DNA of 9,559 bases from Parabacteroides sp. Its GTDB lineage: Bacteria > Bacteroidota > Bacteroidia > Bacteroidales > Tannerellaceae. A model generated the notes under the pieces. It searched no databases and was not told the origin of the DNA. It saw only the letters and a list, made by a program, of their open reading frames with translations. The position numbers and the translations under genes are program-made. Below, piece after piece: positions 1 through 5,564 of this stretch (position 1 is its first letter; every line of letters starts with the position of its first letter). The stretch is taken from positions 1 through 9,559 of the forward strand of contig JAHHQS010000146.1 of assembly GCA_020026285.1 (NCBI GenBank). Direction: 5' to 3'.

Positions 1-567
1 CAGGCAGGACGTTCTACGTCCTGCCTCGGACTCACCAACGGAAAAATGGGGATTGCCATTGCTCTTTTCTGCTATGGTCGCCTTTCCGGTGAGTTAGCTT
101 ATGAAGAAGTTGCCAGTGAGTTGCTCGATGATGTTTGCCAGAACTTGAACTATTCAATGCCGATCTCCTTTAATGATGGATTATGCGGGATCGGTTGGGG
201 TATTGAATATCTGATACAGCATGGCTATGTAGATGCCGATGGCGATGAGATATTGAGAGATATTGATCTGTATCTGATAAGGTGTATTCATATTTATGGA
301 TTGTCAGGCCTCTCGTTGCGAAATGGAATTGTTGGATTGGGGCGCTACATCTTAATCCGGATCACTCCAACCTTCTTATTTGGTGATACTTTTTCCAGTG
401 CTTTGCTGAAAGAGTATTTTATCTATTTGATAGATTGGCTGGAAGAGGAATTGAAGCGTGTAGATGAGCCTGTTGATGATTTGCTTGATTTTTTATTTGA
501 CCTATATCCTACAGGGTTTTATCAGACCAAAGTTTCTGACTTGATAAAATATTGTATGAATAAATAA
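1..567 (+). CDS. LanC-like protein, 5' end outside window
   Basis: Frame 1 is open from the first base to a TAA at 565-567, giving at least 188 residues. The first ATG (46-48) is internal: the codons before it read LGLTNGK, matching LGVLNGK in the paralogue at 1347-1943, so the true start lies upstream. The LanC-like signature DGLCGIGWGIEYLI falls at window residues 59-72, and a weaker GLSGL...GIVGLGRYIL repeat follows at about 101-117. Such Gly-rich repeats line the alpha/alpha toroid of LanC proteins. The visible part is about half of a typical 400-residue LanC. I see neither the GWCYG-type nor the CHG zinc-ligand motif, so lanthionine cyclase activity is doubtful. The gene sits 7 bp before a glycosyltransferase, in an apparent operon. 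A non-catalytic helper or binding role in peptide modification is inference. The family call is fairly secure; the function is not. Confidence 0.7.
   Translation, partial: QAGRSTSCLGLTNGKMGIAIALFCYGRLSGELAYEEVASELLDDVCQNLNYSMPISFNDGLCGIGWGIEYLIQHGYVDADGDEILRDIDLYLIRCIHIYGLSGLSLRNGIVGLGRYILIRITPTFLFGDTFSSALLKEYFIYLIDWLEEELKRVDEPVDDLLDFLFDLYPTGFYQTKVSDLIKYCMNK
2..26. repeat. Perfect 11-bp GC-rich inverted repeat
   Basis: AGGCAGGACGT (2-12) and ACGTCCTGCCT (16-26) are exact reverse complements separated by TCT. The hairpin lies inside the LanC-like coding frame, where it reads as ordinary codons. It is much more GC-rich than its surroundings. A regulatory or recombination role cannot be judged, because the sequence to its left is missing. 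Confidence 0.6.
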
Positions 568-574
568 AAAGACT

Positions 575-1354
575 ATGAAGTACTCCGAACAAATAACAAT
601 TGGCATCCCTGTGCGGATAGATAGTCCGGCAAGAATGAGAAATCTTCAGGTCTTACTTCGTCATTTGTCTTTGTCGGGAATAAAAATACATGTATGGGAA
701 GCCGGTGATGTAAGAAGTGAATTGTCCGGCTTTGCCAGTAATAAAGACACCTATACTTACGAAAGAGATGAAAGTTTGGTTTATCATAAAACATTGTATG
801 TCAATCGATTGCTAAAGGCCGCTTCTACACCTGTTGTTGCAATCTGGGATGCTGATATACTACTCCCTTTATCGCAAATAGAGGCTTCTGTACTTGCGAT
901 TATTGAGCAAGGCTATTTGTTAAGCATTCCGTATGACGGAGTCGTGAAAATGCTTTCGGAGGCTCAGAGTGAGGCGTTTGAATATTCCGGGCAAGGATGC
1001 GACTATCTGACAATGTTCGCCGCTACATACGCCCGTTTGATGAGACGCCCTTCGTGTGGTGGAGTATTTGTTGTTGATCGGGAGAAGTATTTGCATTGGG
1101 GAGGAGATAACGAACGTTTTGTCAGTTGGGGACCGGAAGATGCCGAACGTATCCGGCGAATAGAGATATTGGGATATCCTGTGCATTGGGTAAAAGAGGG
1201 CCCTTTATATCATTTATGGCATCCTCGAGGAGAAAACTCCGGGTACGCTACAGAGGAGTTGGCGTTTCAAAACCGGATGGAGTTTATAAAAGTGTGTAGC
1301 ATGGAGCGTAACGAATTGCGTGAATATATAAAATCCTGGAAAAACAATGGGTAA
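575..1354 (+). CDS. GT-A glycosyltransferase, galactosyltransferase-C type
   Basis: A 259-residue protein predicted to transfer a sugar from a nucleotide-sugar donor. The N-terminus (ITIGIPVR, residues 7-14) has the first beta strand of a GT-A fold. A metal-binding DxD motif is seen as WDAD at 91-94. The C-terminal half carries CGGVFVV (161-167), then a GG-x-NE-x-F segment and WGPED at 185-189, the acceptor-side signature of the Glyco_transf_7C / galactosyltransferase C-terminal family. A His-containing YHLWHP motif follows at about 212-217. There is no signal peptide or membrane segment, so it is probably cytoplasmic. ATG 575 is the only sensible start, 7 bp after the previous stop. The stop overlaps the next gene by 8 bp, which suggests translational coupling. 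Sugar and acceptor are unknown. Glycosylation of the precursor peptides encoded downstream is a context-based inference; a surface-glycan role is the alternative. Confidence 0.85.
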   Translation: MKYSEQITIGIPVRIDSPARMRNLQVLLRHLSLSGIKIHVWEAGDVRSELSGFASNKDTYTYERDESLVYHKTLYVNRLLKAASTPVVAIWDADILLPLSQIEASVLAIIEQGYLLSIPYDGVVKMLSEAQSEAFEYSGQGCDYLTMFAATYARLMRRPSCGGVFVVDREKYLHWGGDNERFVSWGPEDAERIRRIEILGYPVHWVKEGPLYHLWHPRGENSGYATEELAFQNRMEFIKVCSMERNELREYIKSWKNNG

Positions 1355-1943
1355 AGTGGACGAAGCATTATTAAAACGAATAGCCGATCACCAGATGTTG
1401 CATGGGAGTTTCCGCAGAGATCTGGGAGTACTGAATGGCAAAATGGGAATTGTATTGTTCTTTTTCCATTATGCCCGTTATACGGGGCGTGTACTTTATG
1501 AGGACTTTGCCGGGGAAATGCTGGAGGAAGTAATTCAGGAACTTCACAGCGATTTGCCGATTCGTTTTTCCGATGGTTTATGTGGGATTGGCTGGGGGGT
1601 TGAGTACCTGATTCAGAATGCTTTTATAGCAGGGGATTCAGATGAGATATTGGAAGATTTAGATCAAAAAATAATGGAATGGGATCCTCGGAGAGCTACA
1701 GATCTTTCATTTGAGTCGGGGTTAGAGGGAGTCGCTTGTTATGCCTCTTCCCGTTTAAAATCTACTGTCCGGAATCGGATGCCTTTTGATCAAGTCTACC
1801 TAAGCGAATTGGAAATGGCTGTTCAGCAAAAGGGACTGAGGATGAGGTTAGAATTGGACGATGTATTTGTGAGAGTGATTGATATAGGGAATATAGAAGA
1901 AGAAGTATCCTGGAAATATGGATTAAAGATGATAGCTTTATGA
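1347..1943 (+). CDS. Second LanC-like protein, short
   Basis: A complete protein of 198 residues, paralogous to the partial gene at 1-567. Shared blocks are LNGKMGI at about 29-35 and DGLCGIGWGVEYLIQ at 76-90, followed by a similar acidic DSDEILEDLD stretch. A degenerate repeat, SGLEGVACYASS, lies near 125-136. It is about half the length of classical LanC and, as in its paralogue, no GWCYG or CHG zinc site is visible. It probably represents only a few of the toroid repeats and may not be catalytic. The start ATG (1347) lies 8 bp inside the upstream glycosyltransferase, and the stop overlaps the next glycosyltransferase start as ATGA. This interleaving with two glycosyltransferases suggests that the LanC-like proteins act with them, perhaps by holding the peptide substrate (inference). 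Confidence 0.75.
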   Translation: MGKVDEALLKRIADHQMLHGSFRRDLGVLNGKMGIVLFFFHYARYTGRVLYEDFAGEMLEEVIQELHSDLPIRFSDGLCGIGWGVEYLIQNAFIAGDSDEILEDLDQKIMEWDPRRATDLSFESGLEGVACYASSRLKSTVRNRMPFDQVYLSELEMAVQQKGLRMRLELDDVFVRVIDIGNIEEEVSWKYGLKMIAL

Positions 1944-3154
1944 AACATATTTATTTAATAGGGAATGGAAGCCGTGCCGCTCAGTATGGAGTTGGGACTT
2001 ATATTCGGCAAATGCTTGAATTTTTCAGGCAGACTTCTTCTGTGAGATTAACTATTGTTGAACTGAACTCGGAGGTAAAAGAGGTGACGGAAGAGTGTGA
2101 TAATTCGGGAAAAGTGTGCTATTTGAAAATTCCTGCTCAAAAGAGTGAGGGAAGAAAAGGAGATGTTGCGCATTGTTATCGGAATATAGCTTATTTGCTT
2201 GCGCTGCATTTCTTGAAGGATGAGCAAAACGTGTTGCATCTGAATTATTTGCATCATGCCCCTTTAGCAGACTGGCTGAAGAAGATAGGAGTGGAATTCT
2301 ATTTACTTGTGACTATTCATTATTTGGATTGGTGTTTCATGTTAAAGGGAAATACTCGATTGTTTCGTTCGATTATTCATAAGGAAGAGCAGTCGAATGA
2401 GTGGGGCAAGAAAATACGGAATAGTTATGAGCGAGACAAACGATTGTTTCAGCATTCGGATAAAGTGATATGTTTGAGCCAATATACTCAGAATTTGCTG
2501 CGTGAAGACTATGGAGTGGAAAAAGAAAAACTGGTTGTGGTTTATAACGGCTTAAAGGATGAAGCGATTAAACTGAGTAAGGAGGAGCGTTTGGAAAAGA
2601 GATCTGCATTAGGATTTAGGGAGACGGATAAGATTATTCTTTTTGTAGGGCGCTTAGATCGGATTAAAGGAGTTCAATATTTGATTGAAGCTTTTCGGCA
2701 AGTCATCAGAAAGAATCCGAATAGTCGGTTAGTGATTGTTGGGGATGGTGATTATGATAAATATCTGAAACAATGTGCTGGTATATGGTCTTATGTCGTT
2801 CTTACAGGGAAGGTAGAGAAAGAGGTGCTGTATACTTTTTATCAGATAGCTGATGTTGGAGTTTTGCCTTCTTTTCATGAGCAATGTAGCTATGTAGCCA
2901 TTGAAATGCTAATGCATGGACTGCCTTTAATAGGAACAGGCTCTACCGGTTTAAAAGAAATGGTAGAAGGGATGCATTGTTTACCATTGAAAGAAGAAGA
3001 TGATAGTGTAGATCTACCTATTGATTTATTGGTGCAGTGGTTAATCGAAGATCAAGAGCATCTACGGTCGGAGAAGTATAGGAGGCGATTTGAGGAACGA
3101 TATACTTTACGGAAGATGTCAGAGAATATGTTTTCTATCTATTTGAATTTGTAA
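1940..3154 (+). CDS. GT4-like glycosyltransferase of the rSAM peptide island
   Basis: A 404-residue GT-B fold glycosyltransferase. The N-terminal domain opens with GNGSRAAQYGVGTYIRQ, the Gly-rich acceptor loop typical of GT4 enzymes. The C-terminal domain begins after VVVYNGL and LFVGRLDRIKG (near 236-244), followed by VIVGDGD. It contains the donor-site E-x7-E motif, with Glu314 and Glu322 in HEQCSYVAIE, followed by a GLPLIGTGSTGLKEMV segment. No signal peptide is visible. It resembles the family that NCBI names TIGR04157, glycosyltransferases found beside GG-Bacteroidales radical SAM systems; I assign this from context and memory, not from a search. The start overlaps the preceding stop as ATGA. 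The last 21 bases, including the stop, are repeated at 5105-5125, where they are part of a decayed duplicate. The acceptor may be the precursor peptide (inference). Confidence 0.88.
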   Translation: MKHIYLIGNGSRAAQYGVGTYIRQMLEFFRQTSSVRLTIVELNSEVKEVTEECDNSGKVCYLKIPAQKSEGRKGDVAHCYRNIAYLLALHFLKDEQNVLHLNYLHHAPLADWLKKIGVEFYLLVTIHYLDWCFMLKGNTRLFRSIIHKEEQSNEWGKKIRNSYERDKRLFQHSDKVICLSQYTQNLLREDYGVEKEKLVVVYNGLKDEAIKLSKEERLEKRSALGFRETDKIILFVGRLDRIKGVQYLIEAFRQVIRKNPNSRLVIVGDGDYDKYLKQCAGIWSYVVLTGKVEKEVLYTFYQIADVGVLPSFHEQCSYVAIEMLMHGLPLIGTGSTGLKEMVEGMHCLPLKEEDDSVDLPIDLLVQWLIEDQEHLRSEKYRRRFEERYTLRKMSENMFSIYLNL

Positions 3155-3276
3155 CTCGAGTTAGTGAGATATATAATTAAATTATTAATTTAAAATTTTG
3201 TGACCATGAAAAAACTTAGTAAGATTAAATTGACCAATCTTTCTCAGGAAGATTTGGCGGATCGTGAAATGAATGC
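3134..3276 (+). repeat. Border repeat L, copy 1 (143 bp)
   Basis: Matches 5105-5247 at 142 of 143 positions; the one difference is T at 3172 versus C at 5143. It spans the last codons of the GT4 gene, the AT-rich untranslated leader and the first 23 codons of the type I precursor plus part of the next. Identity stops abruptly just before the Gly-Gly codons, after which even synonymous positions differ. Confidence 0.95.
3148..3205 (+). promoter_or_regulatory. Candidate promoter and 5' leader of type I precursor
   Basis: This stretch is very AT-rich and lies inside the border repeat. A TTTG at 3148-3151 resembles the Bacteroides -33 element, and a TATAAT-like stretch at 3172-3177 lies about 20 bp downstream, but the Bacteroides -7 consensus TAnnTTTG is not present at the right place. 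The copy before the second precursor (5119-5176) is nearly identical, and its single change falls in this stretch. Retention of the region where the adjacent GT-tail copy has decayed supports a regulatory role, but the exact promoter is a guess. Confidence 0.3.
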
Positions 3277-3457
3277 ACTTCGTGGAGGACATAACTGTGG
3301 ATGTGCATGTTCGTCTACTTCTAAGGCAACGAATCATTCATCGAATGAAGATCGTGATTTACATTCTCCAGAAGGTAATGTCATTTGCACTTGGGTAGGA
3401 GGAGCAGGGTCTGATATCTCAGTATACGGTGGAAGCAAAGCTCCCGGTATGCCTTAA
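3206..3457 (+). CDS. Type I GG-family RiPP precursor, copy 1
   Basis: An 83-residue precursor peptide. Residues 1-28 are a leader, with LSQEDLADREMN at 12-23 and Gly-Gly at 27-28; this matches the leader style of the GG-Bacteroidales precursor family (TIGR04149 type). The predicted core (29-83) has Cys31, Cys33 and Cys35 in a CxCxC cluster, a lone Cys61 beside Trp63, and a Gly-rich end (VYGGSK, PGMP). ATG 3206 was chosen over the GTG at 3200 because the resulting N-terminus aligns with the type II precursor. The Cys residues are plausible thioether donors for the radical SAM enzyme at 6943, but the modification is inference. The second copy at 5177 has the same leader and a similar C-terminal half with a diverged middle. 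Cleavage after Gly28 would need a peptidase not seen here. Confidence 0.88.
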   Translation: MKKLSKIKLTNLSQEDLADREMNALRGGHNCGCACSSTSKATNHSSNEDRDLHSPEGNVICTWVGGAGSDISVYGGSKAPGMP

Positions 3458-3600
3458 TTGAGATATTATCTCTCTATTAGGTAGAAATACACCTGTTGTA
3501 TAGTGTGTGTCTTTGTGGTACTTTACTTAAAGGTATGAATCTTACATCAAAGATAAATGTCTGATCAACACTTATCTTTGATGTATACAATTTAATAAAT
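3458..3600 (+). other. Intergenic spacer, precursor to lipoprotein
   Basis: This 143-bp stretch has no ORF that I would call. Its main content is the perfect hairpin at 3543-3585. A smaller GAGAT/ATCTC inverted repeat occurs near 3460-3472. I see no convincing promoter for the lipoprotein gene. Confidence 0.6.
3543..3585 (+). terminator. Perfect 14-bp stem-loop; attenuator or RNA-processing candidate
   Basis: Bases 3543-3556 (TACATCAAAGATAA) pair perfectly with 3572-3585 around a 15-nt loop. TGT/ACA at 3558-3560 and 3568-3570 could extend the stem past a mismatch. There is no uridine run after the stem, so a classical intrinsic terminator is not certain. Its position, between a small precursor gene and a large lipoprotein gene, suits partial termination or 3'-end stabilisation that would favour precursor mRNA. 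A hairpin of different sequence sits at the same place in the second unit. Confidence 0.5.
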
Positions 3601-4797
3601 ATGCGGATGAATAAATATTGGGGTACATGGATCGTATTTATAGGAGTTTTTTTTCATTCATGTAAACAAGAAGTCAAGCAGAATAATATATCCTTTTATT
3701 CTGTCGATTTACTGGAAATGGAGAAAATGAAAGGGGAAGAAATATTGCTTTCTGATTTGATAGAATCATTGGAAATTATTAAGTTGGATAACAGAGAAGA
3801 GGCATTGATTGCTACTTATCCCTTTGGTATCGATGTTTCAAGCAATTATATCTTAATAGAGCCAGATGGCGTTTCTGCTTTGAAATTATTTACTCGTAAG
3901 GGACGATATGTGGCTGATATAGGTGGAGTTGGTCAAGGCCCTGGAGAGTATAAATATGCTGTGAATAGATTTCTTGATGAAAAGCAGGGACGTGTGGCTA
4001 TTGCCGAAAATAAAAAAATATTATTTTTTGATCTCAAAGGCCAATTTTTATCGGAAGAGAGTATTTCATTGCCGGAAACGATAACGAAGAGTTCCATTTG
4101 GATAGATTTGGAAAATGAAAAAGCTGTAGTGGTCGTTCTTCCCTTTGCTGATATAGGAAATCCAAAAGCACCGATCAGTAAGAATCTATGCTGGGTACAA
4201 GATTTTAAGGGGAATATCTTGCAAAAAATATCTGCTATAAATTATGCAATTGTGCCGGATTATAGTAATGAAGTATTGGCTCCCCGGAATGTTGATGCCT
4301 ATTCTTTCTCCCTTTGTCAGGTTGTCGGGCGTACACGCCCTGACACTCTATATCACTATGATATTGCTAATAATCTATTGAAACCTTATTTTACTTTAGA
4401 TAATGTAATGCAGGAGGATAAATATATTGTAACGTCATTGTATGAGACTCCGGAATATTATTGGAGTAGAGTAACTATTGGACCAGCTAAAGTGCTATCA
4501 GATGGAGCTCCTGTTCGTATGACTGTATTTAATGTTCGTGTTTCTAAAAAAGATGGTAGTGTGAAGCGCATTGATCGTTTTACAAATGACTTTTTGGGAC
4601 TTTCTTATCCTTTCTTAACTATGCGCAATGGCTATGTTTGTATTACTTATGAACCTCTTGAATTGATGGAAGCTTTGGATAAAGTTCTTGCCCAAACCGA
4701 TTTAAAGCCTGACGTACGTAAACGGGCCACCGATTTACGAAATAGTCTGCACGAGAATGATAATGACATTCTTATCATTGGAAAACTGAAACAATAA
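3601..4797 (+). CDS. 6-bladed beta-propeller lipoprotein, copy 1
   Basis: A 398-residue predicted lipoprotein. The N-terminus has a hydrophobic stretch ending in FFHSC, with Cys21 as the likely lipidation site. ATG 3607 is an equally plausible start, giving Cys19. Residues 96-117 carry the hallmark LFTRKGRYVADIGGVGQGP followed by GEY, typical of Bacteroidetes 6-bladed beta-propeller proteins (the BF3164/DUF5128-like group). Such propellers have no single known activity and may bind peptides, glycans or other proteins. The residues after the Cys (KQEVK) are not a clear surface-export signal, so inner-membrane, periplasmic and surface locations all remain possible. The gene lies between two precursor genes, 16 bp before the second. 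It is homologous throughout to 5565-6767; the last 88 bases of the two genes are identical. An immunity, receptor or scaffold role is speculation from context. Confidence 0.85.
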   Translation: MRMNKYWGTWIVFIGVFFHSCKQEVKQNNISFYSVDLLEMEKMKGEEILLSDLIESLEIIKLDNREEALIATYPFGIDVSSNYILIEPDGVSALKLFTRKGRYVADIGGVGQGPGEYKYAVNRFLDEKQGRVAIAENKKILFFDLKGQFLSEESISLPETITKSSIWIDLENEKAVVVVLPFADIGNPKAPISKNLCWVQDFKGNILQKISAINYAIVPDYSNEVLAPRNVDAYSFSLCQVVGRTRPDTLYHYDIANNLLKPYFTLDNVMQEDKYIVTSLYETPEYYWSRVTIGPAKVLSDGAPVRMTVFNVRVSKKDGSVKRIDRFTNDFLGLSYPFLTMRNGYVCITYEPLELMEALDKVLAQTDLKPDVRKRATDLRNSLHENDNDILIIGKLKQ

Positions 4798-4812
4798 CTA
4801 AATTTTAAATAT
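4710..4812 (+). repeat. Border repeat R, copy 1 (103 bp)
   Basis: Identical over all 103 bases to 6680-6782. It covers the end of the propeller gene (DVRKRATDLRNSLHENDND and onward), the stop and the AT-rich spacer up to one base before the next precursor ATG. Just upstream and downstream the two units differ clearly. Confidence 0.95.
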
Positions 4813-4813
4813 C

Positions 4814-5053
4814 ATGAAAACATTGAGACGTATTAAATTGAATAGTTTAAGTCAAGAAGATTTGGCAGACCGTGAAATGAATATGCTTCGTGGTGGGAGT
4901 AACTGTTCTTGTGGCTGTATGGGTGTTAGTTCTAAGGCAAGTAATTTAGAGGGTAATAAGGATTGCGGATACCCTTTATCTTGTACATGTGGCTGTACTG
5001 GACCTTATGCTTTAGCAGCTAATCAGGAAGCTAATAAAGGAGCGGGGATATAA
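4814..5053 (+). CDS. Type II GG-family RiPP precursor
   Basis: A 79-residue precursor. The 28-residue leader (LSQEDLADREMN at 12-23, Gly-Gly at 27-28) is clearly homologous to the type I leaders. The core differs. It has two CxCxC clusters, Cys31/33/35 and Cys57/59/61, plus Cys51, separated by a Ser/Asn/Gly-rich linker, and it ends in ALAANQEANKGAGI. The type I tail with Trp and VYGGSK is absent. Seven Cys residues make it the most Cys-rich peptide here and a good candidate for several thioether or other crosslinks by the radical SAM/SPASM enzyme (inference). It begins 17 bases after the propeller stop, so it is probably co-transcribed. A decayed homologue sits at 6784-6946, in the same position relative to the second propeller. 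Confidence 0.88.
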   Translation: MKTLRRIKLNSLSQEDLADREMNMLRGGSNCSCGCMGVSSKASNLEGNKDCGYPLSCTCGCTGPYALAANQEANKGAGI

Positions 5054-5069
5054 AGTTAGGGAGTTGTTG

Positions 5070-5125
5070 AGGAGAAGATATACTTTTACGAATCAAGTAT
5101 ATTCTCTATCTATTTGAATTTGTAA
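5070..5125 (+). pseudogene. Relic of the GT4 gene 3' end
   Basis: This stretch aligns with the last codons of the glycosyltransferase at 1940-3154. GAGGAxxxGATATACTTT matches the gene near 3091-3108, an indel-bearing section follows, and then exact identity runs from 5105 through the TAA at 5123-5125. It has no gene body upstream, since the type II precursor ends at 5053. It is best read as the left end of a tandem duplication whose coding function was lost, while the last bases, possibly regulatory, were kept. Confidence 0.75.
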
Positions 5126-5247
5126 CTCGAGTTAGTGAGATACATAATTAAATTATTAATTTAAAATTTTGTGACCATGAAAAAACTTAGTAAGATTAAA
5201 TTGACCAATCTTTCTCAGGAAGATTTGGCGGATCGTGAAATGAATGC
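5105..5247 (+). repeat. Border repeat L, copy 2 (143 bp)
   Basis: Partner of 3134-3276, with one mismatch at 5143. It contains the GT-tail remnant, the AT-rich leader with the same candidate promoter, and most of the coding sequence for the type I leader peptide. Confidence 0.95.
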
Positions 5248-5434
5248 GCTTCGCGGGGGGCATACTTGTGGATGTGCTTGTATTAAAGGAGCAGAATTTA
5301 AAGCTACTAACTATAGTGCTAATGTAGCTGATGATAAGTATTCTCCTGAAGGTAATATTATTTGTAACTGGGTAGGGGGCAGTGGTTCTGATATGGCCGT
5401 TTATGGCGGAAGTAAAGTTCCTGGCATGCCTTAG
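5177..5434 (+). CDS. Type I GG-family RiPP precursor, copy 2
   Basis: An 85-residue precursor whose 28-residue leader is identical to that of the gene at 3206. The core keeps Cys31/33/35 (CGCAC), the lone Cys, here at 63 beside Trp65, and the Gly-rich tail VYGGSK...PGMP. The middle (36-55) has diverged and is two residues longer. In the last 30 codons I count 11 synonymous and 6 amino-acid-changing codon differences from copy 1, which suggests that the tail is under selection as protein. ATG 5177 was chosen over the GTG at 5171 for the same reason as in copy 1. It is followed by its own hairpin and its own propeller lipoprotein. Modification by the enzyme at 6943-8418 is inferred. Confidence 0.88.
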   Translation: MKKLSKIKLTNLSQEDLADREMNALRGGHTCGCACIKGAEFKATNYSANVADDKYSPEGNIICNWVGGSGSDMAVYGGSKVPGMP

Positions 5435-5507
5435 GCAAATTGGGCTAATTTCAAATTATAATTTCTTTGAGGGATTAATTTGATATTCGTTGAGTCATGA
5501 ATGTATT

Positions 5508-5548
5508 TTATCAATGACAAGCGGTTGATTATTGCTTGTCATTGATAA
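5508..5548 (+). terminator. Perfect 15-bp stem-loop; attenuator or RNA-processing candidate
   Basis: Bases 5508-5522 (TTATCAATGACAAGC) pair perfectly with 5534-5548 around an 11-nt loop. It lies in the spacer between the second type I precursor and its lipoprotein, only 16 bases before the lipoprotein ATG. No uridine run follows. Its sequence is unrelated to the hairpin at 3543-3585, but its place in the unit is the same. Confidence 0.5.
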
Positions 5549-5564
5549 TAGCTAAAGAGAGTAT

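Larger units (their letters stand above)
3091..5068. repeat. Tandem duplication, copy 1 (about 1.97 kb)
   Basis: This unit contains the GT4 gene tail, a type I precursor, a hairpin, a propeller lipoprotein and a type II precursor. The same order recurs at about 5070-6946. Corresponding landmarks are 1970-1971 bp apart: precursor starts at 3206 and 5177, and shared propeller tails at 4710 and 6680. The outer limits are approximate because the GT-tail homology fades. Confidence 0.8.

Noticed and set aside
220..270. Acidic DADGDEILRDID stretch as a calcium-binding EF-hand-like loop
   Set aside because: It lacks the full 12-residue ligand spacing with a proper closing Glu, and the paralogue does not keep the pattern.
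46..567. The first LanC-like gene starting at ATG 46
   Set aside because: The frame is open to base 1, and the codons before ATG 46 encode LGLTNGK, which is conserved in the paralogue. The ATG is therefore internal.
920..1186. Antisense open frames, for example here and at 573-794, 2048-2257, 6916-7119, 7733-7942 and 9042-9251
   Set aside because: Each lies wholly or mostly opposite a well-supported gene or its start, shows no recognisable motif, and is readily explained as a shadow frame.
3200..3205. GTG start two codons upstream of the type I precursor ATG (also at 5171)
   Set aside because: ATG at 3206 and 5177 gives leaders of 28 residues that align exactly with the type II precursor, so the GTG codons are more likely untranslated.
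3573..3580. TATCTTTG, a match to the Bacteroides -7 element TAnnTTTG
   Set aside because: It lies in the 3' arm of the perfect hairpin and has no TTTG at the -33 distance. The equivalent hairpin in the second unit lacks the motif.
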